DNA of 64,000 nucleotides from JAHECQ01 sp963775125 (lineage in GTDB: Bacteria; Actinomycetota; Acidimicrobiia; Acidimicrobiales; SZUA-35), in contig CAVZHQ010000007.1 of assembly GCA_963775125.1 (NCBI GenBank), forward strand, positions 744,001 to 808,000. Direction: 5' to 3'. Below, piece after piece: positions 1-8,262 of this stretch (its first letter is position 1; the number at the start of each line of letters is the position of its first letter). Position numbers and translations under genes: made by a program. Under the pieces are notes generated by a model. It was not told where the DNA came from. It did not search any database and worked only from the letters and a program-made list of their open reading frames with translations.

Positions 1-144
1 AGCGTCGAGCAGCTCATCGACCACATCGGTCAGCTGCGCGACCTCGGGCTCGACGAGGTCGTGTTCGAGCACTTCTGCCACGAGGAAGACGACATCCCCC
101 AGTGGATTGCGTCCGACATCAAGCCGGCCATCGAGGCCATGTAG
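1..144 (+). CDS. C-terminal end of a probable luciferase-like monooxygenase (partial)
   Basis: An open frame enters from the left edge and ends at a TAG, giving the last 47 residues of a protein. It reads as a helix with Leu/Val and acidic residues, then a tail containing the string FEHFCHEEDDIPQW and ending in KPAIEAM. Such a tail is common at the C-terminus of LLM-class (F420- or FMN-dependent) oxidoreductases, a family found four more times in this window. No catalytic region is visible, so the family call is an inference from the tail only. The next gene starts 60 bases downstream on the same strand. Confidence 0.45.
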   Translation, partial: SVEQLIDHIGQLRDLGLDEVVFEHFCHEEDDIPQWIASDIKPAIEAM

Positions 145-204
145 CCTCGGTCCTGTCCCATCCGATCCAGCAACTACCAAACCAGAAAGCAAGGGGGTTC
201 GCCC

Positions 205-774
205 ATGTCAACCGAAACCATCAACAAGCGCTCCGAGGCCGTCACGCCACGCGGGGTCAATCACCTCGTGCTGAACGTGCGCGACATGGAAGAGTCGCAC
301 CACTTCTGGAGCACCATGCTGGGCTTCAAGCAGGTCGGCAAGCTCGCTCCCCGCGAGGACGGCATCCCCAGTATGAACATGCAGTTCTACAGCGGTGTGA
401 TCGACGACGTGAACCACCACGACATCGCCCTGGTCGAGCGCCCGAGCCTGCCTGCCCCGCCTGAGCAATGGAGCATGTTCGAAGGCGCGTGCGCGGTGAA
501 CCACATCGCCATCACCTACCCCGACCGCGACTCCTGGCTCGAGCAAGTGCAGTTCCTCAAGGACCAAGGGGTCAAGATGAACTTGCGTGTCGATCACGGC
601 ATGACGCACAGCGTCTACATCAACGATCCCAACGGCTACGGCGTCGAGGTCCTGTACGAACTGCCCGCCGAAGTCTGGGAGAACGACATCAACGCGGCGC
701 TGAACTACGCCAACGTGCTGCCCGAAGAGCAGTTGCTGGTCGACACCACCGACTACGAAGTCTTCAGCGGCTGA
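205..774 (+). CDS. VOC-family (glyoxalase/extradiol dioxygenase-like) protein
   Basis: A 189-residue protein with two beta-alpha-beta-beta-beta modules typical of the vicinal oxygen chelate fold. The first opens at GVNHLVLNVRD (about residues 18-28) and the second at AVNHIAIT (about 97-104). The segment NDPNGYGVEVLYELP near residue 150 is the usual place for the last metal ligand. His-20, His-100 and Glu-148 are the candidate metal ligands. Members cleave aromatic rings, isomerise glutathione adducts or act on other small substrates; the substrate cannot be told here. The start is supported by an AAGGGGG ribosome site about eight bases upstream. The gene follows a probable monooxygenase and may work with it on an aromatic or cyclic substrate (inference). 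Confidence 0.85.
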   Translation: MSTETINKRSEAVTPRGVNHLVLNVRDMEESHHFWSTMLGFKQVGKLAPREDGIPSMNMQFYSGVIDDVNHHDIALVERPSLPAPPEQWSMFEGACAVNHIAITYPDRDSWLEQVQFLKDQGVKMNLRVDHGMTHSVYINDPNGYGVEVLYELPAEVWENDINAALNYANVLPEEQLLVDTTDYEVFSG

Positions 775-778
775 CCTC

Positions 779-833
779 CCACGGTCTGAAACCACGGTCT
801 GAACACCACGGTCCGAACACCACGGTCCGGACA
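779..833 (+). repeat. Four 14-bp tandem repeats after the VOC stop codon
   Basis: Four head-to-tail copies of CCACGGTCYGRAMA begin four bases after the VOC stop. Copies one and two carry T and copies three and four carry C at the variable pyrimidine, and the last copy has one further change. The array ends just before the terminator hairpin. It belongs to a wider pattern of 14-16 bp repeats at gene ends in this window. Confidence 0.9.
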
Positions 834-835
834 TC

Positions 836-869
836 TTGGGTTTGGCCGGTCGCAGTCGGCCAAACCCAA
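836..869. terminator. Bidirectional intrinsic terminator between convergent genes
   Basis: A perfect 13-bp inverted repeat, TTGGGTTTGGCCG and its complement, with the 8-base loop GTCGCAGT. It lies between the end of the VOC gene and the end of the DUF1330 gene on the other strand, where a shared terminator would be expected. There is no long T run on either side, so it is of the hairpin-only type often seen in high-GC bacteria. Confidence 0.8.
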
Positions 870-876
870 CCGTGTG

Positions 877-1164
877 TCAGGCTCCCTGGACGACCACCAT
901 CTGCATGTTGGCGGCGCCGTCCCGCACCCGTCGGGCTTCGACGTAGAGTTCTGAGTCGTAGAACGCCTTGGCCGCCTCGGTCGTATCGAACTCGGCGACC
1001 ACGATGCGGCGATTCTCTGGTTCGCCCTCGAGCGTTTCGTGCTCGCCGCCGCGGACGATGAACTTGCCACCGGCTGCAGCGATGGCGGCGGGGGTCAGCT
1101 TCTTGTAGTCCTCGTACTGAACCGGGTCGGTCACTTCCACCCGAACAATCAAATATGCGGTCAT
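877..1164 (-). CDS. DUF1330 family protein
   Basis: A 95-residue protein covering the whole DUF1330 domain, a ferredoxin-like alpha/beta fold related to dimeric alpha-beta barrel proteins. It has the typical pattern: an opening YLIVRVEVTDP, then Y-x-x-Y in the first helix, GGKFIVRGG in the middle strand, RIVVAEFDT, and an AKAFYDSELY helix. The biochemical role of the family is unknown. The gene is transcribed leftward into the shared terminator and stands alone; the neighbour on its 5' side is divergent. Confidence 0.9.
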   Translation of the reverse strand: MTAYLIVRVEVTDPVQYEDYKKLTPAAIAAAGGKFIVRGGEHETLEGEPENRRIVVAEFDTTEAAKAFYDSELYVEARRVRDGAANMQMVVVQGA

Positions 1165-1229
1165 GGAGCAGACGCTACCCGCCCCGATCTCGCCCGCAAG
1201 AATGAACCCCAGAACGAAAGCGAACGATC

Positions 1230-1994
1230 ATGGCAACTGTTCCCGAAACCGTCGAGCGGGTCTTCAAACCCATCCAACAGTTCACCCGCGGCTGGATGAT
1301 GGCGGACGCCACCTACGCCTACGGCGTAGAACTCGGTTTCGAGACGGGCCGGCAGTTCTGGGTTGTCGGGCGGTCCGGCGTACTCGGCGACTGCCCGTGG
1401 CAGGTCGCCGCCGGAGCGTTGGCCTTCCACGCTCCGCACCATGTCGAGGAGGCGTGGGCCGCGATCCCCAAGGGACTCAGCGCGCTCGACGTCGTCGACC
1501 ATTACTCGGGGCGCATCTTCGAATGGGGGGAGCGGGTGCTTACTCCCAGCTTCGACCACGCTGCGCTCGAGACCATCGACGCGCTCGGCCGCAGAATCAT
1601 CGACGCAGCGCCCGATGCGCTCGGTGCGTTGTTCACCGGCTGGCGCATCCGGCCCCAACCCGACGAGATCGGGGCCCGCGTCGCGTTGACCACCCACATC
1701 CTGCGAGAGATGCGGGCGGCCGCGCACATCAATGCGGTGATCGCGTCGGGCATCACGCCCCTCGATGCCATCTTGGCCTCGACCAATGCGCCTCCCCGCA
1801 CCGGCCCCGGCTACGCCGAGTCGATGGGTTTCGAAGGACCCTTCCGCGATCCCGAGGAAGTGCGGGCCCAACGTCTCGAAGCTGAGGCGCTGACCGCCCG
1901 TATCCTGGAGCCCTATTTCGCCGTGCTCAGCTCGACCGAGTTGTCCGAATTCGGCGAAGTGGTCGAAACCACCCGCAACGCGATCGACATGTGA
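1230..1994 (+). CDS. SCO6745-family (SalK-like) protein
   Basis: A 254-residue, mainly helical protein that resembles the actinobacterial SCO6745 / SalK-related family. Visible hallmarks are the N-terminal GWMMADATYAYGVELGF, the GVLGDCPWQVAAGALAFHAP segment, an FTGWR motif in the middle and a REMRAAAHINAVIASG helix near residue 165. Members often sit in F420-linked or natural-product settings but have no established reaction. The gene starts 65 bases from the divergent DUF1330 gene and is followed after 15 bases by a quinone oxidoreductase, so the two probably form an operon. Confidence 0.75.
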   Translation: MATVPETVERVFKPIQQFTRGWMMADATYAYGVELGFETGRQFWVVGRSGVLGDCPWQVAAGALAFHAPHHVEEAWAAIPKGLSALDVVDHYSGRIFEWGERVLTPSFDHAALETIDALGRRIIDAAPDALGALFTGWRIRPQPDEIGARVALTTHILREMRAAAHINAVIASGITPLDAILASTNAPPRTGPGYAESMGFEGPFRDPEEVRAQRLEAEALTARILEPYFAVLSSTELSEFGEVVETTRNAIDM

Positions 1995-2009
1995 GAGAAG
2001 GCGCTATCC

Positions 2010-2978
2010 ATGCACGCCATCCAAGCCAAGACCACCGGCGGCCCGGAAGTTCTCGAATGGGTCGAGCTCGACGACCCGACGCCCGGTGAGGGTCAACTCT
2101 GTGTCGATCTTGCGGCCGCCGGTCTCAACTTCATCGACACCTACCACCGCAGTGGTCTCTATCCCATGCCATTGCCGTTCATCCCCGGGAACGAGGGTGC
2201 CGGTGTGGTCAGTGCCGTCGGCACTGGGGTCGACAGCTTCGCGGTGGGAGACCGGGTGGCGTGGACCGGAGCGATGGGTTCCTACGCCACGAAGGTGATC
2301 GTGCCCGCGGGTCGTGCGGTCTCGGTGCCCGAAGGGGTCGATCTCGAATTGGCCGCCGCTGTCATGCTCCAGGGCATGACCGCTCACTTCCTCGCTTGCT
2401 CGACCTTCCCGCTGGCGCCCGGTCACCGGTGCCTCGTCCACGCCGGCGCGGGCGGTGTCGGACTGTTGCTCATCCAGATTGCGAAGATCCGCGGCGCCGA
2501 GGTGTTCACCACCGTCGGCAGCCCCGACAAGGAAGCTCTGGTGCGGGGCGCCGGCGCCGATCACGTCATCTTCTACCGCGACACCGACTTCGGCGACGGC
2601 GTCGAGCAGATCGCGGGCAAGCGCCCGCTCGACGTGGTGTTCGACGGAGTGGGCAAGGACACGTTCCTGCGGGGCCTCGACGTCCTGAAGCCGCGGGGCA
2701 TGATGATCACCTTCGGCAACGCCTCCGGACCGGTCGATCCCGTGCTCCCCCTCAAACTCATGCAGGGTGGTTCGTTGTTCCTCACCCGGCCGACGCTGGC
2801 CGACTACACCGCCACCCGCGAGGATCTCGAAGCCCGTTCGGGGGACTTGTTCCGCTGGATCGCCGAAGGTCGGCTCGATGTCCGCATCGGCGAACGCCTT
2901 GCACTGAGCGATGCCCGAGCGGCGCACGAAATGCTCGAAGGCCGCGGCACCACCGGCAAAGTCCTACTGGTGCCCTGA
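2010..2978 (+). CDS. NADPH:quinone oxidoreductase (zeta-crystallin/Qor type)
   Basis: A 322-residue medium-chain dehydrogenase. The N-terminal GroES-like domain carries GLNFIDTYHRSGLY and the PFIPGNEGAGVV segment. The Rossmann half has the nucleotide-binding stretch HAGAGGVGLLLIQIAK near residue 150 and the DVVFDGVGKDTF strand. The cysteine and histidine zinc ligands of classical alcohol dehydrogenases are absent, as expected for Qor-type enzymes, which reduce quinones or enones with NADPH. It follows the SCO6745-type gene by 15 bases. About 100 bases separate it from the molybdoenzyme gene downstream. Confidence 0.9.
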   Translation: MHAIQAKTTGGPEVLEWVELDDPTPGEGQLCVDLAAAGLNFIDTYHRSGLYPMPLPFIPGNEGAGVVSAVGTGVDSFAVGDRVAWTGAMGSYATKVIVPAGRAVSVPEGVDLELAAAVMLQGMTAHFLACSTFPLAPGHRCLVHAGAGGVGLLLIQIAKIRGAEVFTTVGSPDKEALVRGAGADHVIFYRDTDFGDGVEQIAGKRPLDVVFDGVGKDTFLRGLDVLKPRGMMITFGNASGPVDPVLPLKLMQGGSLFLTRPTLADYTATREDLEARSGDLFRWIAEGRLDVRIGERLALSDARAAHEMLEGRGTTGKVLLVP

Positions 2979-3035
2979 TCCGCAGCCAACCCGCAACCTT
3001 CTTTCACCCCAACTTGCTGGAGCACGCTCTCCGCG

Positions 3036-3080
3036 AGGAACACCCTGTGCGTAGGAACACCCTGTGAGGAACACCCTGTG
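3036..3080 (+). repeat. Triplicated ribosome-site/GTG unit at the start of the molybdoenzyme gene
   Basis: Three copies of AGGAACACCCTGTG, the first two 17 bases apart and the last two directly abutting. Each unit contains a GAGGA- or TAGGA-type ribosome site and ends in GTG. The third GTG is the start of the downstream gene. GTG in copy one opens a six-codon frame that stops inside copy two. GTG in copy two opens a five-codon frame whose TGA overlaps the real GTG as GTGA. The whole initiation site has therefore been copied in tandem. Confidence 0.9.
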
Positions 3081-5367
3081 AGCGAACACCCAGCCGGCTC
3101 GAGCATCCTTGGTCATGCCGTCATTCGACGTGAGGACCCCGCCTTTCTCACCGTCGGAGGCACGTATGTCGATGATCTGAAGCTCGACAACGCCACGTAC
3201 CTGACGTACGTCCGATCGATCGAGGCGCACGCCCGCATCAGCGTCGATGCCGAGGAGGCCCGAACCGCGCCCGGCGTGGTGGGTGTGTTCACCGCCGACG
3301 ACATTGCCGAGATGGGACTGGCACCCAACGTGCTCCCCATGTTTCCTCAGGAGATGCGCCGTCCGTACGTCGCCTCCGACGTGGTCCGCTACGTCGGGCA
3401 GCCGATCGTCGCCATCGTGGCCGAGACGCGTGAACAAGCGGCCGACGCCGTGGAACTCGTGGTCGTGGACTACGAATCCCTCCCGGTCGTGCTCGACCTC
3501 GAGGTATCGGCGACCGACGCCGACGTGCTGTTTCCCGAGGTCGGCTCGAACGTCCTGTCCCGCATGACGTCCGAGTCGCAGGCCGACTTCTCCGGATGCG
3601 AGGTGGTCGTTTCCGAACGCATCGTCAACCAACGGCTCACCGCTGCACCCATCGAGGGTCGGGCCGGCGCAGCCTGGTGGACCGAGGACGGTCGGCTGGT
3701 CCACTACTCGGCCTGCCAGGGCGCCCATCCCACCCGCGACCTCCTCGCCCAGATCTACGGTCTCGAAAAGGACCAGGTCCGAGTGGTCGTTCCCGACGTC
3801 GGAGGAGGCTTCGGCGCCAAGTCGCGCACGTATCCGGAGGAGCTGATCATCGGCTTCTACGCCCGCGCCATCGGGCGTCCGGTGAAGTGGGCCGAGACCC
3901 GCTCGGAAAACGTGGCGGCGATGCCCCAAGGACGCGGTCAGATCCAATACGCCAAGCTCGGCGGAACTCGAGACGGCCTCATCACGGCGTACCAACTCGA
4001 CGTGTTCCAGGACGCCGGCGCCTACCCGATCGTGGGCGCCGTGCTCGCGGGGATGACCCAGCGCATGCTCACCGGCACCTACGAGATCCGCAATGTCGGG
4101 TTCAACGCAACGACCGTGGTCACCAACAAGGTCTCGACCACCGCCTATCGGGGCGCCGGTCGACCCGAAGCCGCCGTCGCCATCGAGCGGATGATCGACC
4201 GGTTCGCCGACGAGATCGGCATGGACCCCGCAGCAGTTCGCTTCAAGAATCTGGTCCCGAAGTTCCTCGAGCCGTACACCACCGGCATTGGTACCCAGTA
4301 CGACGTCGGCGACTATCCCGAGGCGTTGCGCCTTGCGCTGGAAGGCGTTGGCTACGACGCGTCTGCTGGCCGAACAGGCCGAACGACGGGCCAGTGGCGA
4401 CCGAAAACTGCTCGGAATCGGTATCGGTGTCTACGTCGAGATCACCGCCGGGGGGCCCGGAAGCGAGTTCGGATCGGTGACGCTGGGGGCCGACGGCCGG
4501 GTCAAGGTGACCTCGGGTTCGACGCCCTACGGTCAAGGTCACGAGACCACCTGGGCGATGATCGTGGCCGACCGCACGGGCATCCCGATGGACCAGATCG
4601 ACGTGATCCACGGCGACACCGACCTCGTCGAGCGTGGTGGCCTCACCGTCGGATCCCGTTCGGTCCAGGTCGGCGGCTCGGCCATCGCCGCGGCCACGAC
4701 CCAGCTGATCGAAGCGGCCAAAGCCAAGGCGGCCGATCTGCTCGAGGCGGCCGTGGGTGACCTGGTGCTCGACACCGCCACGGGCTCCTTCCACGTGGCG
4801 GGGACACCGGCGGCCAGCGTCGACTGGGCCCGGGTCGCTTCGTCGCTCGACGAGCCGCTCTACGAGTTCAACGACTTCACCCCACCCATGCCGACCTTCC
4901 CGAGCGGAGCACACATTGCGGTGGTCGAGGTCGACCAGGACACCGGAGCGACCAAGCTGCTCCGGGTCGTCGCCGCTGACGACGCCGGCAGGATCCTCAA
5001 CCCGCTCCTGGCCGAGGGCCAGGTACACGGTGGGCTGGCGCAAGGCATCGCCCAGGTGCTGCTCGAGGAGATCTCCTACGACGACGCCGGCAACCTCTCG
5101 ACGAGCAACTTCATGACGTATTCGGTCATCTCTGCCCCCGAGCTTCCGTCCTTCGAGGTCATCCACGTCGAGACGCCGACGTGGGTGAACGAGCTCGGAG
5201 CCAAGGGTGTCGGCGAGTCCGGCACGGTCGGATCGATCCCCGCCGTCTACAACGCCGTCATCGACGCGGTGTCCCACCTCGGGGTGCGGCACCTCGAAAC
5301 ACCCTGCACCCCCGAGAAGATCTGGCGAGCCCTGCAGGCAGCGGGAGACGGACCAAGCCAAGTTTGA
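3078..5367 (+). CDS. Molybdopterin-binding large subunit, form-II CoxL / xanthine dehydrogenase type (frameshifted)
   Basis: Joined across one frame break, this gives about 762 residues, the normal length for the large catalytic subunit of CO- or xanthine-dehydrogenase-type enzymes. The N-terminal a/b-hammerhead domain starts at GHAVIRREDPAFLTVGG. The signature AYRGAGR at residues 356-362 marks the form-II (non-classical) CoxL group; true CO dehydrogenases have AYxCSFR. The C-terminal GAKGVGESGTVGS near residue 713 holds the catalytic Glu. The frame changes at about base 4362, where one extra base turns ALLAEQAERR out of frame. The first piece alone would read on to 4760 and the second from about 4288. 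No FAD or 2Fe-2S subunit gene adjoins it, which is unusual. Confidence 0.85.
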
Positions 5368-5457
5368 AAGGTTCTTGAAATGCCCTCGGAGCAGTGTCCG
5401 CAGTGCGTCGGTTAGTCCTTCCAATGGTTGGAGGGCTCGAACGAGGGGGAATGTGTC

Positions 5458-5982
5458 ATGTTCAAGAAGATGTTCGGATCAGTTGCGGCGCTGGCCGTGC
5501 TGACGGTGGGAGCAGTTGTCCCAACCGCAGCATCGCAATCTCCGGTCGTGAGCCAGACCGAATCCGTCGATTGGGCACTTTCCTCGGAGGTATGCCCCAA
5601 CCTTCCGCCCGACACGACCGTCACCGGTTCGGGCACGCTGACCCTGACAACGATCACCAACGTCAAGGACGGCGTCACAACGGTCCGAAACGTGGCCCAG
5701 GCGACGGGTACCGCAACGGACAACCACGGCAACTCGTACCGATTCCACTACGGGAACATCGATGAAGGGCAGAACAGCGTCGCCTCGCCCCACATCTACA
5801 CCGGAACGATGGTCGACCAGTTCTCGCTCTCGGGCAACGGTCCCGCCAACCTGAGCAATGGGTTCAAGGGGACGACTTCCTTCGACGCCGCAACCGGTGA
5901 GTTCCTGATCACCTCGGTCCTTTGGATGCGCGGTGACCCGGTGACCACTCCCGTCGTCACGTCGGTCTGCGATCCGCTGTAG
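5458..5982 (+). CDS. Secreted protein of unknown function
   Basis: A 174-residue protein with a clear Sec signal peptide: MFKKMFG, then the hydrophobic stretch SVAALAVLTVGAVV, then PTAAS as the likely cleavage region. An in-frame ATG lies 30 bases upstream, but AGGGGG stands 8 bases before the chosen ATG. The mature part is polar, rich in Thr, Gly and Asn, with alternating residues that suggest beta strands. A cysteine near the mature N-terminus (EVCPNLPP) and one at the C-terminus (SVCDPL) could form a disulfide. I do not recognise the family. It is followed at once by a membrane-protein gene. Confidence 0.75.
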   Translation: MFKKMFGSVAALAVLTVGAVVPTAASQSPVVSQTESVDWALSSEVCPNLPPDTTVTGSGTLTLTTITNVKDGVTTVRNVAQATGTATDNHGNSYRFHYGNIDEGQNSVASPHIYTGTMVDQFSLSGNGPANLSNGFKGTTSFDAATGEFLITSVLWMRGDPVTTPVVTSVCDPL

Positions 5983-5985
5983 GCG

Positions 5986-6549
5986 ATGCTGGCGACGGGT
6001 TATCGGCAGACCGCGGAAGGTGGAACCACCTTCCGCGGTCTGGCCGTGTTCTTCACGACCATCGTGGCCATCCAAGGGATCCACGTCATCGAACACGTGA
6101 TCCAGCTCGCCCAGGTGTTCGTCTTCGGCGTGGCCGACGACGATGCGTTCGGTCTGCTGGGGTACGTGTTCAACTTCCAGGGCACCGAGGAGTGGCTGCA
6201 CCTGGTGTTCAACGCCTGGTATCTCTTCGCCCTCTACGCCGTCGGCTTCGCGCTGTGGCGGACCGGCTTGCTTCTGCGGCTTCCTGTCTGGGCGGTCTCG
6301 GTGTTCATCGTGCTCGGGCTGGGTCTCGAAACCTGGCACGTCGTCGAGCACGCGGTGATCATCGGCAACGTCATCCAGAACGGCGGATGCCCCTGTCCCG
6401 GAATCGGCGATCGTGCCCTCGGCATTTCCGACACGGTTCTGCATTTCGGCTACAACGCCGTGGCCTTCGCCGGCACGGTGGTGCTGTTTCGCGAAGTGGC
6501 TCGGACCCGATGGGCCCGAGCCACTTCACACAACGTTTCCGACTCCTGA
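5986..6549 (+). CDS. Polytopic membrane protein of unknown function, His-rich
   Basis: About 187 residues with four or five hydrophobic helices. Histidines recur next to or inside them: GIHVIEHVIQLAQ, EEWLHLVF, ETWHVVEHAVI and VLHFGYNAV. A CPCPG turn lies in the last third. The repeated HxxEH pattern could bind a metal or heme (inference). The ATG lies only three bases after the preceding stop and has a weak ribosome site. The first 20 codons contain a perfect 17-bp inverted repeat, so a later start (GTG at 6046) is possible. I do not recognise the family. Confidence 0.65.
   Translation: MLATGYRQTAEGGTTFRGLAVFFTTIVAIQGIHVIEHVIQLAQVFVFGVADDDAFGLLGYVFNFQGTEEWLHLVFNAWYLFALYAVGFALWRTGLLLRLPVWAVSVFIVLGLGLETWHVVEHAVIIGNVIQNGGCPCPGIGDRALGISDTVLHFGYNAVAFAGTVVLFREVARTRWARATSHNVSDS
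6007..6042. terminator. Perfect 17-bp inverted repeat, probable terminator hairpin
   Basis: The arms CAGACCGCGGAAGGTGG and their exact complement are separated by only two bases, so a hairpin would open to a small GAAC-type loop. It sits 24 bases after the stop of the secreted-protein gene, where an intrinsic terminator would be expected. It also lies inside the 5' end of the next predicted coding region. No T run follows. It could end the secreted-protein transcript or control entry into the membrane-protein gene. Confidence 0.65.
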
Positions 6550-6552
6550 AGG

Positions 6553-8109
6553 TCAGGCCCAGTCCCGGCCTACGACGGAAACGTCGGGGCCGGGATTGAT
6601 GAAGCCGGGCATGGTCCAGCCGTCAAGGTCGTACTCGGACATGCAGGTCTCGGCGAATCCTTCGAGGAAGCCGGTGAGACCGCTCATGTCGGCCACCATC
6701 AGGTTCTCGAACTTGATCTGCTCGTTGTTGCCGGCGTAGTTGCGCTCGTAGAGCTCGTGACGGCCACCGAACTCGCTGCCGACCGCGTCCCACAGCAACT
6801 TCATGATCTTGATGCGATCGAGGGCCTCGATACCGTTGGAACCTCGGACGTACTTGTCGAGGTACGGGCGGATCTCGGCCGACTTGAAGTCGGCCGCGTT
6901 GGAGTTGACGTAGATGAGGCCCGAGGCCACGACCTGCTCGGCGATCTCCTTGATGCGCGGATAGAACATCGGCGTGAAGGTGCGATACGCCATGCCATAG
7001 AGCATGGACGGCTGCACGGCGCCGTTCTCCCATGGATCGGGGCTCTTGCACATGGCGTCGCTGAGGCCCCACATGAGGTTACGGATGGCGATGACCTCAC
7101 CGAGGTTGGCTTGGACGCCGCGGAAGTCGCGGGTGCCGGTGGCACGCAGCGCCTTCGAGAGCACGCCGGTGAGGAAGTCGAGCTTGACGCAGAGGCGTGA
7201 GAGACCGTGGAAGGTGAAGCGGGGGATGAAGCCCGACGCCGGGAAGAAGTTGTTGGCGTTCTCGAGGTCGCCGTAGAGGAACACGTTCTCCCACGGAATG
7301 AGCACCTTGTCGAAGACGAGGATGGAATCGTTCTCGTCGAGGCGGCTCGAGAGCGGATAGTCGAACGGGCTGCCGACCGCGGCGGCCTGCAGCTCGTAGG
7401 AGTTCCGGCAGATCAGCTTGACGCCGGGGGTGTCCATCGGGGTGGTGCAGACGATGGCGTACTCGGGCTTCTGAATCGGGACGGCGCCGAAGTGAGCGAT
7501 GAAGTTGTAGTGCGTGAGGGCCGAGCCGGTGGCGACGACCTTGGCCCCCGACACGATGAGGCCGTTGTCGGTCTCCTTCTCGACGTGCATGCACACTTCG
7601 CCGGCTTCATCGGCGGGGAGGTGGCGGTCGACCGGCGGATGCACGATGGCATGGTTCCAGTAGCTGACCTCTTCCTGGGATTGGACGTACCAACGGCGAG
7701 CGTTGTCGGCGTAGTCGCCGTAGAACTCGGGATACGCACCGAGGGTCCCGAGGAACGAGGCCTTGTAGTCGGGGCTACGGCCCATCCAGCCGTACACCAG
7801 GCGCTGCCAGCCGGCGATGGCGTCACGTGAACCAACCAGATCGTCCGCGCTGTAGGGGACCTTGAAGAACTTGTGGGTGAGCCCACCGGAGCCGGTGTCG
7901 GTCTCGGCCATCAGCACGCTCTGTTGGGCCGGATCGTGCAACGCGTCGTACATCCTGGCGATGGAGCGGACGCTGTTGCGGAACGCCGGGTGGGTCGTGA
8001 CGTCCTTCACCTTGTCGCCGTGGAAGAAGATGGTCCTTCCGTCGCGGAGGCTCTCGATGTACTCGGACCCCGTCATGGGCCGGCGAACGGTCTGGCTGGT
8101 TTCGGTCAT
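6553..8109 (-). CDS. 4-hydroxyphenylacetate 3-monooxygenase (HpaB) family flavin hydroxylase
   Basis: A 518-residue protein of the HpaB/PvcC/4-hydroxybutyryl-CoA dehydratase superfamily, at full length for oxygenase components. The start MTETSQTVRRPMTGSEYIES is chosen because AGGGGG lies just upstream; an earlier in-frame codon would add 20 unlikely residues. Family hallmarks include ESLRDGRTIFFHGDKVKDV, the HAIVHPPVDR segment, GAKVVATGSALTHYNFIAH, DKVLIPWENVFLYGD and the C-terminal RNYAGNNEQIKFENL. Such enzymes ortho-hydroxylate phenols with reduced flavin supplied by a separate reductase, which is not adjacent here. The gene is divergent from the DUF3500 gene, with a palindrome in the gap. 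Confidence 0.9.
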   Translation of the reverse strand: MTETSQTVRRPMTGSEYIESLRDGRTIFFHGDKVKDVTTHPAFRNSVRSIARMYDALHDPAQQSVLMAETDTGSGGLTHKFFKVPYSADDLVGSRDAIAGWQRLVYGWMGRSPDYKASFLGTLGAYPEFYGDYADNARRWYVQSQEEVSYWNHAIVHPPVDRHLPADEAGEVCMHVEKETDNGLIVSGAKVVATGSALTHYNFIAHFGAVPIQKPEYAIVCTTPMDTPGVKLICRNSYELQAAAVGSPFDYPLSSRLDENDSILVFDKVLIPWENVFLYGDLENANNFFPASGFIPRFTFHGLSRLCVKLDFLTGVLSKALRATGTRDFRGVQANLGEVIAIRNLMWGLSDAMCKSPDPWENGAVQPSMLYGMAYRTFTPMFYPRIKEIAEQVVASGLIYVNSNAADFKSAEIRPYLDKYVRGSNGIEALDRIKIMKLLWDAVGSEFGGRHELYERNYAGNNEQIKFENLMVADMSGLTGFLEGFAETCMSEYDLDGWTMPGFINPGPDVSVVGRDWA

Positions 8110-8185
8110 GGAACCCCCTGGTTCAGATGGAGACAATCGGACAAACATGTTGGCCGAAGAGACGGACAAACTCTGGGATGGGAAA

Positions 8186-8207
8186 ATTTCTGAGTAGCCT
8201 CAGAAAT
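8186..8207. promoter_or_regulatory. Operator-like palindrome between divergent genes
   Basis: A perfect 9-bp inverted repeat, ATTTCTGAG and CTCAGAAAT, spaced by TAGC. It lies in the 153-base gap between the leftward HpaB-type gene and the rightward DUF3500 gene. It is A/T-rich compared with the surroundings, and its size and symmetry fit a dimeric regulator site. No regulator gene is adjacent, so the protein that binds is unknown. Confidence 0.55.
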
Positions 8208-8262
8208 CCACCCCTTCAGGATACCTGCTGTGACCCCTGACCGCTAGGGCTACCCTCGGCGG

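Noticed and set aside
779..833. Possible CRISPR or phage attachment repeat
   Set aside because: Units are 14 bp and directly adjoining, with no spacers and no cas or integrase genes nearby.
4340..4370. Programmed ribosomal frameshift in the CoxL-type gene
   Set aside because: No slippery heptamer or downstream pseudoknot is evident, and many unrelated genes nearby show similar one-base breaks, so sequence error is simpler.
3078..4760. CoxL-type first frame taken as a complete 560-residue protein
   Set aside because: After about residue 428 it turns into Arg-rich shadow sequence, while the family sequence continues in the next frame, so one gene with a frame break is the better model.
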